Positions 26,003-33,804 of a stretch of DNA of 64,000 nucleotides are shown in pieces. The translations under genes and the position numbers were made by a program. Numbering within the stretch: position 1 is the stretch's first letter; every line of letters starts with the position of its first letter. Source of the DNA: Verrucomicrobiales bacterium (lineage in GTDB: Bacteria; Verrucomicrobiota; Verrucomicrobiia; Limisphaerales; J093); contig JACKPV010000025.1 of assembly GCA_024233305.1 (NCBI GenBank), positions 1 through 64,000 on the forward strand, in the 5' to 3' direction. The notes under the pieces are model-generated. The model had not been told where the DNA came from. It was given only the letters and a program-made list of their open reading frames with translations, and did no database searches.

Positions 26003-27978
26003 TCGGCAGTTCCTCCGACGGTGGGCCGGAAAACGAGGTCATTGGTGCTGAAGGCATCGATGCGCCAGCGGGTGATGAACCGGCCCCGGCCGCGCACCGC
26101 CCCGGCCCGACCATCCCAAACCAGGGTATCCGCCCCGAGCACGCGACCTTCAGGCACCAGCACAATCGGATTGCCGCTCAGCGCCAGCACTTCGTCCGCG
26201 CCGGTATACTCGGCCCGCTCGCTCCAGGCCATCCGGGCGCCCTGCGTCACCTGCACCTCGCCCTCGGCAACGAGCCGGTCCACGCGGTTGGTATCCGGCG
26301 CGAGCCAGGCGGCGATGGTGGCGCAGCCCAGCCGCGTTACCCGCGCGACCTTTGCTTCCGGCGGCCATTCCCGCTGGATCCCGACCACGTCCCCGTCCGC
26401 CTCGAGCTCACGCAGCCGGCCGCCCGGGCCGAGTTTCGCGGTGAGGCGCGCGGCGGACAGTTCGCGGGCGATGGACCCGCCCGCCCGGTTGCGCAGGGCC
26501 GCCTGCTCGACGTGAACGTCCCCCTGCGCCGCCAGGCTCTCGACGCGATCCCGATAGCCGATTACCAGCTCGCGGCTGACCAGCGTCCCGAGCAGCGTGT
26601 CGCCATCGACGCAACGCGCCGCCACCGATTCGCCGAAACGGATGCGGTCATCGCGGTAGTCCACGGTGTCGCTCCGGACCTCCACCACCGCGTTCGTCAA
26701 GGCCACCGGCAGCTGCGCGTCGCGGTTGGTTTGGCCGGCGTCGATCACGGAACGGAAGGAGAGCAGGGGGAAGCGGAGCCGGGCGTTTCCCGCGATGTGA
26801 AACGTCTCGTTGGTGGCATGGAACTCGATGAGTTCGCCCGCGCCGAACCGGTCCCGCCAGCGCCACTCCGGGTCCTCGCGAAGGCGCACGAGACCTTCCG
26901 GTGTGTATTCGGCAAAGCCCGCCCGCGCTTCGGCATCCTCGGCCGGCAGCCGGATCACCACGTTGCTCCGGGCGGTCACCGAACGCACGGGTCCATTGGT
27001 GGGCGGCAATTGCAGCGTCACCAAACCGGCGGCGAGTTCGATGAACTCATTGGTTGACACCGGCAGTCCGGGAGCCGGCGCCGTCCCCGCCCCCAGCGTC
27101 AACCCGCGCGCGTTGCGGGGCAGCACGATCACGGCATGGCCGCGGGCCTGAAACGCATTTTGGCGGCGGTCGAGCAGAAACACCTCCGCCCGCGCCGAGC
27201 GCAGGCCATCCTCCCATCGCGGCTCACCGGTCAGCTCGATCTGCTCCCGCTCGTCGGTGGATCGATAGACCGCCCGTTCGCCGCGGATCCGGCTGCCGTC
27301 CTGGTGATTGACCACCACCACATGGCCCTCGGCCACAATCTCCTCCAGGTCACCCGCCCCGCCGCGGCGGAGCGCCAACCGGTCGCAGTCCACGTCGAAT
27401 TCCGGATCCCGCACGGTCACCCGGCCGAGGAATTCGGCCTGCTCCTCGTCCAATCGGGAACGGAATGTATCGCCCCGGATCTCGACCGGCGGGTTGGTGC
27501 TTTCTGCATTGCGTTGCACCGTGGCCACGACGCCGTTCGAGATCGCCAGCGAGTTGTTCGTATGCCACCACTGAAACCCGGTGCCGCGCAGCGCCAGCCG
27601 ACCATCCGCCGAGATCACGCGCAAGCCGTCGGACGAGCGGGCCATTCCGGCGCCCATGTCGTAGACACAGTTGGTGCCGAAGACGTGCAGGTTCGTGCGC
27701 CCCTCGCGATCAAAGCTGTCCAGCCGGACGGTCGGCAGGGTGACCTGCCCGGCCTGAATCCGGGCGCCCTGGCCGCTCATCTGGAGAATCTGCCGGTCCG
27801 GCCGCTTCGGGTCGAAGAACGGAACCCGGTAGTCTCCCCGCACCTGCCCCGACGGCGTTTGGGCAACCGACGCAAGAAACCAGCCCGCGCCCGGCAGGAC
27901 CGCCAGCAGGACCAGGGCCAGGACCCGCAACCCGCGACGGGTACCGTCCGGCGACGAGGGTTGAGGCAAAGCGGTCAT
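25999..27978 (-). CDS. LptC/LptA-like (OstA-fold) lipopolysaccharide transport protein, unusually long
   Basis: A 659-residue protein with an N-terminal membrane anchor (LRVLALVLLAVLPGAGWFL) and then a long periplasmic region built of repeating beta-strand units such as NAVVEVRSDTVDYRDDRIRFGESV and the ARMAWSERAEYTGADEVLALSG region, typical of the beta-jellyroll OstA/LptA/LptC fold. Standard LptC or LptA is about 190 residues, so this looks like an LptC anchor joined to two or three LptA-like modules, possibly a one-piece periplasmic bridge. Its place between kdsC and lptB (gap 7 bp, overlap 4 bp) is the canonical lptC-lptA position. The ATG at 27978 is chosen over an open start at 28005 inside kdsC. 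Confidence 0.85.
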   Translation of the reverse strand: MTALPQPSSPDGTRRGLRVLALVLLAVLPGAGWFLASVAQTPSGQVRGDYRVPFFDPKRPDRQILQMSGQGARIQAGQVTLPTVRLDSFDREGRTNLHVFGTNCVYDMGAGMARSSDGLRVISADGRLALRGTGFQWWHTNNSLAISNGVVATVQRNAESTNPPVEIRGDTFRSRLDEEQAEFLGRVTVRDPEFDVDCDRLALRRGGAGDLEEIVAEGHVVVVNHQDGSRIRGERAVYRSTDEREQIELTGEPRWEDGLRSARAEVFLLDRRQNAFQARGHAVIVLPRNARGLTLGAGTAPAPGLPVSTNEFIELAAGLVTLQLPPTNGPVRSVTARSNVVIRLPAEDAEARAGFAEYTPEGLVRLREDPEWRWRDRFGAGELIEFHATNETFHIAGNARLRFPLLSFRSVIDAGQTNRDAQLPVALTNAVVEVRSDTVDYRDDRIRFGESVAARCVDGDTLLGTLVSRELVIGYRDRVESLAAQGDVHVEQAALRNRAGGSIARELSAARLTAKLGPGGRLRELEADGDVVGIQREWPPEAKVARVTRLGCATIAAWLAPDTNRVDRLVAEGEVQVTQGARMAWSERAEYTGADEVLALSGNPIVLVPEGRVLGADTLVWDGRAGAVRGRGRFITRWRIDAFSTNDLVFRPTVGGTAE

Positions 27979-27985
27979 GGGTCGT

Positions 27986-28549
27986 TCACTCCGAGTATTC
28001 CGCAACCAGCGACTGCCACTTGTCCTGGGCCCGCAGGATCAGTTCGGCCACCTCCCGCACGGCGCCCCGCCCGGCCGCCGCCCGGGTCACGTAATGGACG
28101 ATCGCTTTCACCTCGACCAGCGCGTCCGGCACCGTCACCGACAAGCCGGCCCGGCGCAGCGCGCCGAGGTCCACGAGATCGTCGCCCAGATAAGCAATGT
28201 CCTCCCATCCGACGCCCGCCTCGGCGAGGATTCCCTCGATTGCCCCGACCTTGCTGGCGCGGGCTTGATGCACGAAGTCGATGCGCAACTCCTCCGCCCG
28301 CATGGCGGTGGCCGCGGAAGGCCGGTGGGAGACCCAACCGACCTTGATCCCCTGCCGCTGCATCAGTTTGAGACCGAAACCATCCCGGATGTCGAAGCGT
28401 TTGGTCTCCGGATCCTGCCCCATGTAAACGCCGCCGTCGGTCAGGATGCCGTCGACATCGCACAGGAACAAACGCACGCGCTCGAACCGGGCGCGGAGTT
28501 CCGCCGGCCCGTCGTAGGGCAATGCAGGCAACGGCGGGAGCGGGGTCAT
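27986..28549 (-). CDS. kdsC: 3-deoxy-D-manno-octulosonate 8-phosphate phosphatase
   Basis: A HAD-family C0 phosphatase that removes phosphate from KDO 8-phosphate. 187 residues, the normal size. Motif I FLCDVDGILTDG with both aspartates, then FDIRDGFGLKLMQRQGI, the ASKVGAIEGIL lysine region and motif IV YLGDDLVDL are all characteristic of KdsC, which lacks a cap and works as a tetramer. The start overlaps the kdsA stop by four bases (28546-28549). Confidence 0.95.
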   Translation of the reverse strand: MTPLPPLPALPYDGPAELRARFERVRLFLCDVDGILTDGGVYMGQDPETKRFDIRDGFGLKLMQRQGIKVGWVSHRPSAATAMRAEELRIDFVHQARASKVGAIEGILAEAGVGWEDIAYLGDDLVDLGALRRAGLSVTVPDALVEVKAIVHYVTRAAAGRGAVREVAELILRAQDKWQSLVAEYSE

Positions 28550-29421
28550 CGGGCGGCCTCCCGGATGCGAACGAGGCGCTTCAACAGACGCGGCATCTGG
28601 TCGAGCGGAATCATGTTCGGCCCGTCGCTCCAGGCGCGGTCCGGATCGGGATGAGTTTCAATGAACACGCCGTTTGCGCCCGCAGCCACCGCACTGGCCG
28701 CCAGCACCGGCGCGAATTCGCGTTGCCCGCCCGAACGATCTCCCCCGGCGCCGGGCAATTGCACGGAATGCGTCGCGTCGAAAATCACCGGAAAGCCCAG
28801 GCGCCGGAGGATCGGCATCGCGCGCATGTCGGCGACCAAATGGTGGTAGCCGAAGGTCGTCCCGCGCTCCGTCACCAACAGCCGGCCGCCGCCGAAAGCC
28901 ACGGCCTTGCGCACCACCTGCTCCATGTCCTCGGGCGCCAGGAACTGACCCTTCTTGAGATTCACAATCCGTCCGGTCCGGACCGCAGCCGCAATAAGGT
29001 CGGTCTGCCGGCAGAGAAACGCGGGAATCTGGAGCACGTCGACGACCCGTCCCGCGGCGGCGGCCTGTTCCTCGGTGTGCACATCGGTGGTCACCGGGAC
29101 GCCAAGGGCTTGCCGGACGCGGCCGAGAATCGCCAACCCGTCGGCGAGCCCGGGACCGCGGGGAGAATCCGCGGAGGAACGGTTGGCCTTGTCGAAACTG
29201 GCCTTGAAGACGCAGGTGATCCCGAGCGGCTGACAGGCCCGCCGGAGGGTGCGCCCGATGGCCAGACACTGTGCCTCGCTCTCGATGACGCAGGGCCCGG
29301 CGATCAAGGTAAACCCCCGATCGGCGCGCAACCTCCGCCACAGGTCTGTTGGAACGTCCGGCACTCGCCGCCTTGTACCATCCCCCCGCCCGGAACACAA
29401 CCTCCGCCCGCGCCGAACCAT
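28546..29421 (-). CDS. kdsA: 3-deoxy-8-phosphooctulonate synthase
   Basis: Condenses phosphoenolpyruvate with arabinose 5-phosphate to give KDO 8-phosphate, the first committed KDO step. Family motifs are clear: LIAGPCVIES at the first strand, VFKASFDKANRSS, TDVHTEEQA, IPAFLCRQTDL, NLKKGQF, TERGTTFGYHHLV and FIETHPDPDRAWSDGPN. The start is uncertain: ATG at 29421 is listed, but a GTG at 29364 would give a length closer to the family norm (about 272 residues) and remove an Arg/Gly-rich leader. The upstream spacer holds the palindromic repeats at 29481-29551. First gene of the KDO/Lpt/hprK operon. Confidence 0.93.
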   Translation of the reverse strand: MVRRGRRLCSGRGDGTRRRVPDVPTDLWRRLRADRGFTLIAGPCVIESEAQCLAIGRTLRRACQPLGITCVFKASFDKANRSSADSPRGPGLADGLAILGRVRQALGVPVTTDVHTEEQAAAAGRVVDVLQIPAFLCRQTDLIAAAVRTGRIVNLKKGQFLAPEDMEQVVRKAVAFGGGRLLVTERGTTFGYHHLVADMRAMPILRRLGFPVIFDATHSVQLPGAGGDRSGGQREFAPVLAASAVAAGANGVFIETHPDPDRAWSDGPNMIPLDQMPRLLKRLVRIREAAR

Positions 29422-29480
29422 GGTCAGCGGGGCTGATTGGATCCGGGTGAGGACAGCGGGTCCTGATGCGCGGAAGCAGG

Positions 29481-29551
29481 GCAGACATTCGTGTCCGCGC
29501 CGGTGCCGGGGACTCGAAAGTCCCCGGAACCGGCAGGTTGGAAAACCTGCC
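29481..29551. repeat. Cluster of three short palindromes in the kdsA upstream spacer
   Basis: Two perfect hairpins are adjacent: CCGGGGACT (29506-29514) with AGTCCCCGG (29519-29527) around CGAA, and GGCAGGTT (29532-29539) with AACCTGCC (29544-29551) around GGAA. Just before them GCAGAC..GTGTCCGC (29482-29497) is a decayed third palindrome. Each loop is four bases. Chains of this kind are dispersed intergenic repeats in Verrucomicrobiota genomes; in this window it occurs once, between divergent-facing operon ends. Confidence 0.7.
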
Positions 29552-29639
29552 CTACCATCGAGGGCATCACCCACCTCCAACCATGCCCCTGGTCAGCGGG
29601 GGGGCGTGTGGCATTCGCCGGCGCTGATGAGGGGGACGA

Positions 29640-30137
29640 CTACCAGCGCGCGATCTCGGGCCAGAGGGGTTCGAGGTCGGCGTCGGCCAGGGCGAGGCGC
29701 TGGATCGCGGGGCGGCTTTTCCGGCGGCTCGCCTCGGTCAGCCAACGGCGCGCGGCTTCCAGGTCGCCCATCCGACAGGCGTAGCAGGCCAGGTTGTAGG
29801 GAATCGTGGTTTCCGCGGGGAAGCGTTCCGCCGCCGGCTGCAAGCGGTCATAGGCCTCCCGCGTACGGGCCAGTTCATGGAGCGCGTAGGACCGATGGAT
29901 CCAGGCGACGGGATGGTCCTCGGTGAGACGCAACAGCCGCTCGGCACTGACCAGGGCCTCCTGCCAGCGGCCTTCCCGGGCCTCGATCCGCCAGCGAATT
30001 TCGAGGGCCGCGGGATGTTCCCGGACGGCATCCGAAAGGGACTCCCACTCGGTCCGCGCCTCGCCCCCATTGCCCAGGTCGAGCCAGCCCTCGGCGGCCA
30101 TCAGATGAAAGCGGTCCGGTCCTTCAATCGGTTGCAC
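29640..30137 (-). CDS. TPR-repeat protein
   Basis: A protein of about 165 residues made of tetratricopeptide-like helical pairs: a WLDLGNGGEARTEWESL unit, HPAALEIRWRIEAREGRWQEAL, DHPVAWIHRSYALHELARTREAYDRL and TIPYNLACYACRMGDLEAA. This four-unit, about 150-residue layout recurs in Verrucomicrobiota as a small cytosolic TPR protein of unknown role, presumably binding a partner protein. The start is a choice: GTG 30137 is listed because known relatives begin near a similar I-E-x-P-D-x-x-H-L segment, ATG 30101 is shorter, and ATG 30224 would overlap the divergent gene. Confidence 0.75.
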   Translation of the reverse strand: MQPIEGPDRFHLMAAEGWLDLGNGGEARTEWESLSDAVREHPAALEIRWRIEAREGRWQEALVSAERLLRLTEDHPVAWIHRSYALHELARTREAYDRLQPAAERFPAETTIPYNLACYACRMGDLEAARRWLTEASRRKSRPAIQRLALADADLEPLWPEIARW

Positions 30138-30339
30138 TCCCTCACGGAATAGGGCGGCCAGCGCCCGAGGCCAAGCGGATTTTCGTCGCCGCGGCCGCGC
30201 TCTCCCGCCACGATGCGCCCGCATGAAGCACGTCCTGCGGTCCGTCCTCGACGGGGACCTCCCCGGCCCGTTCGCACCCGCGTCTTGCAGCCTCGCATCC
30301 GGCCCGACCATGCCGCAGTCCGGGGCCGGCGCCGGTCGG

Positions 30340-31944
30340 ATGCGCGGTGCGTTCCGCCGGGGTTTGCCGGCCGGCATGGGCGCTCTCGTCCTGATCCTGT
30401 CCGGGCCACCGACCACCGGGGCAGCTGCGCCGGATCCTGCGGGTTTGCAGAACGAGATCCGTTCCATCACCGAAGCCGCCGGTCAGGAACAGTCGCGGTG
30501 GGGCGTGCACGCGGTTTCCCTGGAAACCGGCGTCGAACTGGCGGCCATCGACGCCACCGGCCTGTTCATTCCCGCTTCGAACACCAAGCTCTTCACCGCG
30601 GCGCTGGCCCTGGACCGGTTGGGGCCGGAGTTTCGGATTCGGACCTCGTTTTACGCCCGCGAGATGCCCGACGCCCGGGGCACGATCCAGGGGGATCTCG
30701 TCCTGTTCGGACGGGGGGATCCTTCCTTCGCCGCGCGGTTCCATGACGGCTGGATCGATCGGGCGTTGCACCCGTTGATCGAAGCCGTCGAGGCCGCAGG
30801 CATCCGGCGAATCCGGGGCCGTCTGATCACCGATGACAGCTACTTCCTCACGCCGGCGGTGGGTTCGGGTTGGGAGTGGGACGACCTGCAATACGGCTAC
30901 GGAGCCGAAGTGGGAGCCCTGAACGCGCATGACAACATGGTCCGCATCCACGTTCGACCGGGCGCCGCGCCGGGTGCGGACCCACGGGTGTACCCGGAAC
31001 CGGGGACGACGTTTCTACGCATCGAAAGCCGGGCGCATACCGGTCCACCGGGCAGCGCGCGGACCCTGCGCATCGTGCGGTCCTTGAACGGAAATCGCCT
31101 CCTGCTCGGCGGGAGCCTGCCAATGGACGATCCCGGCTTCACAGAAACCGTGGCGGTGCATCAACCCGGCCGTTGGCTGGGGGAACTGCTCGGGGAGGCG
31201 CTCACGGTCCGGGGGATCCGCATCCGGCAGGGAATCAGCCACCGGGATGCCCTTGACCGTGCGACGGCGGCGGCGCCAGAGGAGGACTGGGTGGAGGTGG
31301 CCTCCGTCACTTCGCCACCGCTGCGGAACCTCCTGGCAGCGATGCTGCGCCCGTCCCAGAATCAGTATGCGCAGCTGTTGCTGCTGCAGGTCGGAGCCCT
31401 CGAGGCTGGCGCGGTGGCCGAATTCAGCGAACCCCTTTCCTTCGAGCGCGCGGTGGCCCGGGAGGCCGCCGACGCCGAAGGCACCACCGAAGCCGCCGGG
31501 ATCCGCGCCATGCGCCGGTTCCTCGAGGAAGCCGGCATTCCCGACGGTCAGGTTCGGCTCGAGGAGGGCAGTGGCCTGTCGCGGCGACACCTGATTTCTC
31601 CCGCCGCCACGACCCGCCTGCTCGCGTTCATGGACCGGCATCCGCAGGGCGAAGTGTACCGGGAAGCGTTGCCGGAACCGGGAGGCCCCGGCACCCTGCG
31701 CACGCGGCTGGCGGGACTTTCGGACGAGCACCAGGTGCGCGCCAAGACCGGCTACCTGCGCTACAGCTACGCCCTCTCGGGCTACCTCCGCACCGCGGCC
31801 GGGGAACGCCTCGCCTTCTCGATCCTCCTGAACAACGCCGACCGCGCTCCCGGACAACCCTCCCCGCGGGAGGGCGTTGACCGGATCGTGGAGGCCCTGG
31901 CGCGAATCACCTGGCGAACCCCGGCGGCAACGATCGAACCGTAG
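30340..31944 (+). CDS. dacB: D-alanyl-D-alanine carboxypeptidase/endopeptidase, PBP4 type
   Basis: A peptidase family S13 enzyme that trims or hydrolyses peptidoglycan cross-links in the periplasm. 534 residues from this start, with a signal peptide (RR-containing start, hydrophobic MGALVLILSG, cleavage near GAAA). Penicillin-binding motifs are present: SxxK in PASNTKLF, SxN in PSQNQYAQ, KTG in RAKTGYLRY. The large insertion after SxxK typical of the S13 class is present. An ATG at 30223 is also open but would put about 50 residues ahead of the signal peptide; 30310 and 30340 are more natural. Confidence 0.92.
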   Translation: MRGAFRRGLPAGMGALVLILSGPPTTGAAAPDPAGLQNEIRSITEAAGQEQSRWGVHAVSLETGVELAAIDATGLFIPASNTKLFTAALALDRLGPEFRIRTSFYAREMPDARGTIQGDLVLFGRGDPSFAARFHDGWIDRALHPLIEAVEAAGIRRIRGRLITDDSYFLTPAVGSGWEWDDLQYGYGAEVGALNAHDNMVRIHVRPGAAPGADPRVYPEPGTTFLRIESRAHTGPPGSARTLRIVRSLNGNRLLLGGSLPMDDPGFTETVAVHQPGRWLGELLGEALTVRGIRIRQGISHRDALDRATAAAPEEDWVEVASVTSPPLRNLLAAMLRPSQNQYAQLLLLQVGALEAGAVAEFSEPLSFERAVAREAADAEGTTEAAGIRAMRRFLEEAGIPDGQVRLEEGSGLSRRHLISPAATTRLLAFMDRHPQGEVYREALPEPGGPGTLRTRLAGLSDEHQVRAKTGYLRYSYALSGYLRTAAGERLAFSILLNNADRAPGQPSPREGVDRIVEALARITWRTPAATIEP

Positions 31945-31980
31945 CCGCAACCCCGCGCCCGGTGCGGCCCGTCGGGGGCG

Positions 31981-33678
31981 TCAAGGATCCGACGTTCGCG
32001 GCGTCTCCAGTGCCAGCAAGGCCCGGGCGCGAGCGAGTGCGTGCTCGATGTTGGCGCAGACGTTCTCGTGGCCGAGTTGCTCCAGGAATCCAGCCCGGCT
32101 CATCACCAACAACGGCTGCGTATGGGGTCCGCTGAGCACCAGGTGGCGGTGTTTCCGCCGCAGTTTGCCCCAAAGATCCTCGAGCGCATTCAACCCCGTG
32201 GCGTCCATTGCCAGCACGGTGCTCATCCGCAACACCAGCACGCGCGGTTCCTGGTCGGCCCGTTTTAGCGCCGTTTCCAACTTGTCGGCGGCCCCGAACA
32301 AAAAGGCGCCGAAGATCCGGTAGACCAGCACTCCCTCCGGGACGTCCCCGGCCGGCGACAGGGTCCGGGAGGGATCCGATTCGAACGCCTCGTCGAGCCG
32401 ACCGACGTGGGTCGTCTCGGCGATGCGGCGGATGAACAACAACGCGGCCAGCACCATGCCGACCTCGACCGCCACCGTCAGGTCCACCAGCACGGTCAGG
32501 CCGAACGCCGTCAGGAACACCACCGCATCGCTCTTCGGCCAGCGCGGCAACCGTGCGAACATGTGCCATTCCCCCATCTTGAAAGCCACCATCACCAACA
32601 CCGCGCTGAGCGCCGCCAAAGGAATGTGCCGGGCCAGCGGCGCCGCCACCAGCATCATGGCCAACAGCGTGAGCGCGTGGATCATTCCGGCGACCGGCGA
32701 CCGCGCCCCACTGCGGACGTTGGTCGCCGTGCGGGCAATGGCGCCGGTGGCGGGAATCCCGCCGCAAAGAGCCGAAGCGATGTTCGCCAACCCTTGGGCC
32801 TTCAACTCTTGATTCGAATCGTGCCGGTCCTCGATCATGCCATCCGAAACCACCGCGCAAAGCAGCGATTCGATGGCGGCCAGGAGCGCGATGGTTGTGG
32901 CGGGGCGCACGAGGTCGGCCAGTTGGTCCCAGCGGAAATCGGGCAGCCCCAGCGGGGGCAGTCCCTGCGGCACCCCGCCAAACCGTGAGCCAATGGTCTC
33001 GATGCCGAAACGTGCCCCGGCGTCCGCCCAGGCCACGGCCGCGGTGGCCAACCCGATGACCACGATGCTGCCGGGGACACGCCGCCCGAAACGAGCGGGC
33101 CAGAGCGCCATCCCGAGCACCGCCAGCACCGCCAGCAGGAGCGTTGGCCGGTGGATTTCGCCGCCATGCCGGAACAGGTAGGCCAGCTTGCCGGGAAAAT
33201 CCGGCGGAAAGGGATCCGCCCGCAAACCCAGGAAATCCTTGATCTGGGTGCTGAAGAGCAGCACCGCGATGCCGCACGTAAAACCCATCGTCACGGGATG
33301 GGGAATGAACTTGATCATGGACCCCATCCGCGCGAAGCCCATGAGCAGGAGAATGACGCCGGCCATGACCGTGCAGATGGCGAGGTTGGCCAGGCCGTGC
33401 TGGGCCACCACGCCGTAGACGATGGCCACGAACGCCCCCGTGGGTCCCCCGATCTGAACCCGCGCCCCGCCGAGCGCCGAAATCAGGAAGCCCGCGACCA
33501 CCGCGGTGTAAATCCCCGCCGCCGGCGCAACCCCCGACGCAATGGCCAGCGCCATCGACAACGGCAGCGCCACGATGCCCACCGTCACGCCCGCCACCGT
33601 GTCCCGCAGGAAATCAGCGGCGGTGTAGTTGCGCAGACAATCCGCCAGCCTCGGGCGGAACGAAATGTAGCGTCGCAT
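31981..33678 (-). CDS. SulP-family anion transporter with STAS domain
   Basis: A membrane transporter of about 565 residues with 10-12 helices and a cytoplasmic C-terminal STAS domain (about 440-555, containing LRMSTVLAMDATGLNALEDL). The block GGPTGAFVAIVYGVV in helix 3 and QELKAQGLANIASALCGGIPATGAIARTATN are SulP signatures. Family members carry sulfate, bicarbonate, C4-dicarboxylate or other anions; no carbonic anhydrase or sulfate-assimilation gene is adjacent, so the substrate is open. The ATG at 33678 (MRRYISFRP) is preferred to an open GTG at 33705. It is convergent with dacB. Confidence 0.9.
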   Translation of the reverse strand: MRRYISFRPRLADCLRNYTAADFLRDTVAGVTVGIVALPLSMALAIASGVAPAAGIYTAVVAGFLISALGGARVQIGGPTGAFVAIVYGVVAQHGLANLAICTVMAGVILLLMGFARMGSMIKFIPHPVTMGFTCGIAVLLFSTQIKDFLGLRADPFPPDFPGKLAYLFRHGGEIHRPTLLLAVLAVLGMALWPARFGRRVPGSIVVIGLATAAVAWADAGARFGIETIGSRFGGVPQGLPPLGLPDFRWDQLADLVRPATTIALLAAIESLLCAVVSDGMIEDRHDSNQELKAQGLANIASALCGGIPATGAIARTATNVRSGARSPVAGMIHALTLLAMMLVAAPLARHIPLAALSAVLVMVAFKMGEWHMFARLPRWPKSDAVVFLTAFGLTVLVDLTVAVEVGMVLAALLFIRRIAETTHVGRLDEAFESDPSRTLSPAGDVPEGVLVYRIFGAFLFGAADKLETALKRADQEPRVLVLRMSTVLAMDATGLNALEDLWGKLRRKHRHLVLSGPHTQPLLVMSRAGFLEQLGHENVCANIEHALARARALLALETPRTSDP

Positions 33679-33804
33679 CTTGGCCGGAAGCGGTCCGTTC
33701 GTCACCGCTTCCCGCGGGGGCGCACATTCAGGCTTCCGCAGCCGGCCGCAAGCGAAATCCGCATGGACCAGACACCGCCGACCGCCAGCCGGTTCGCCGG
33801 CGGG

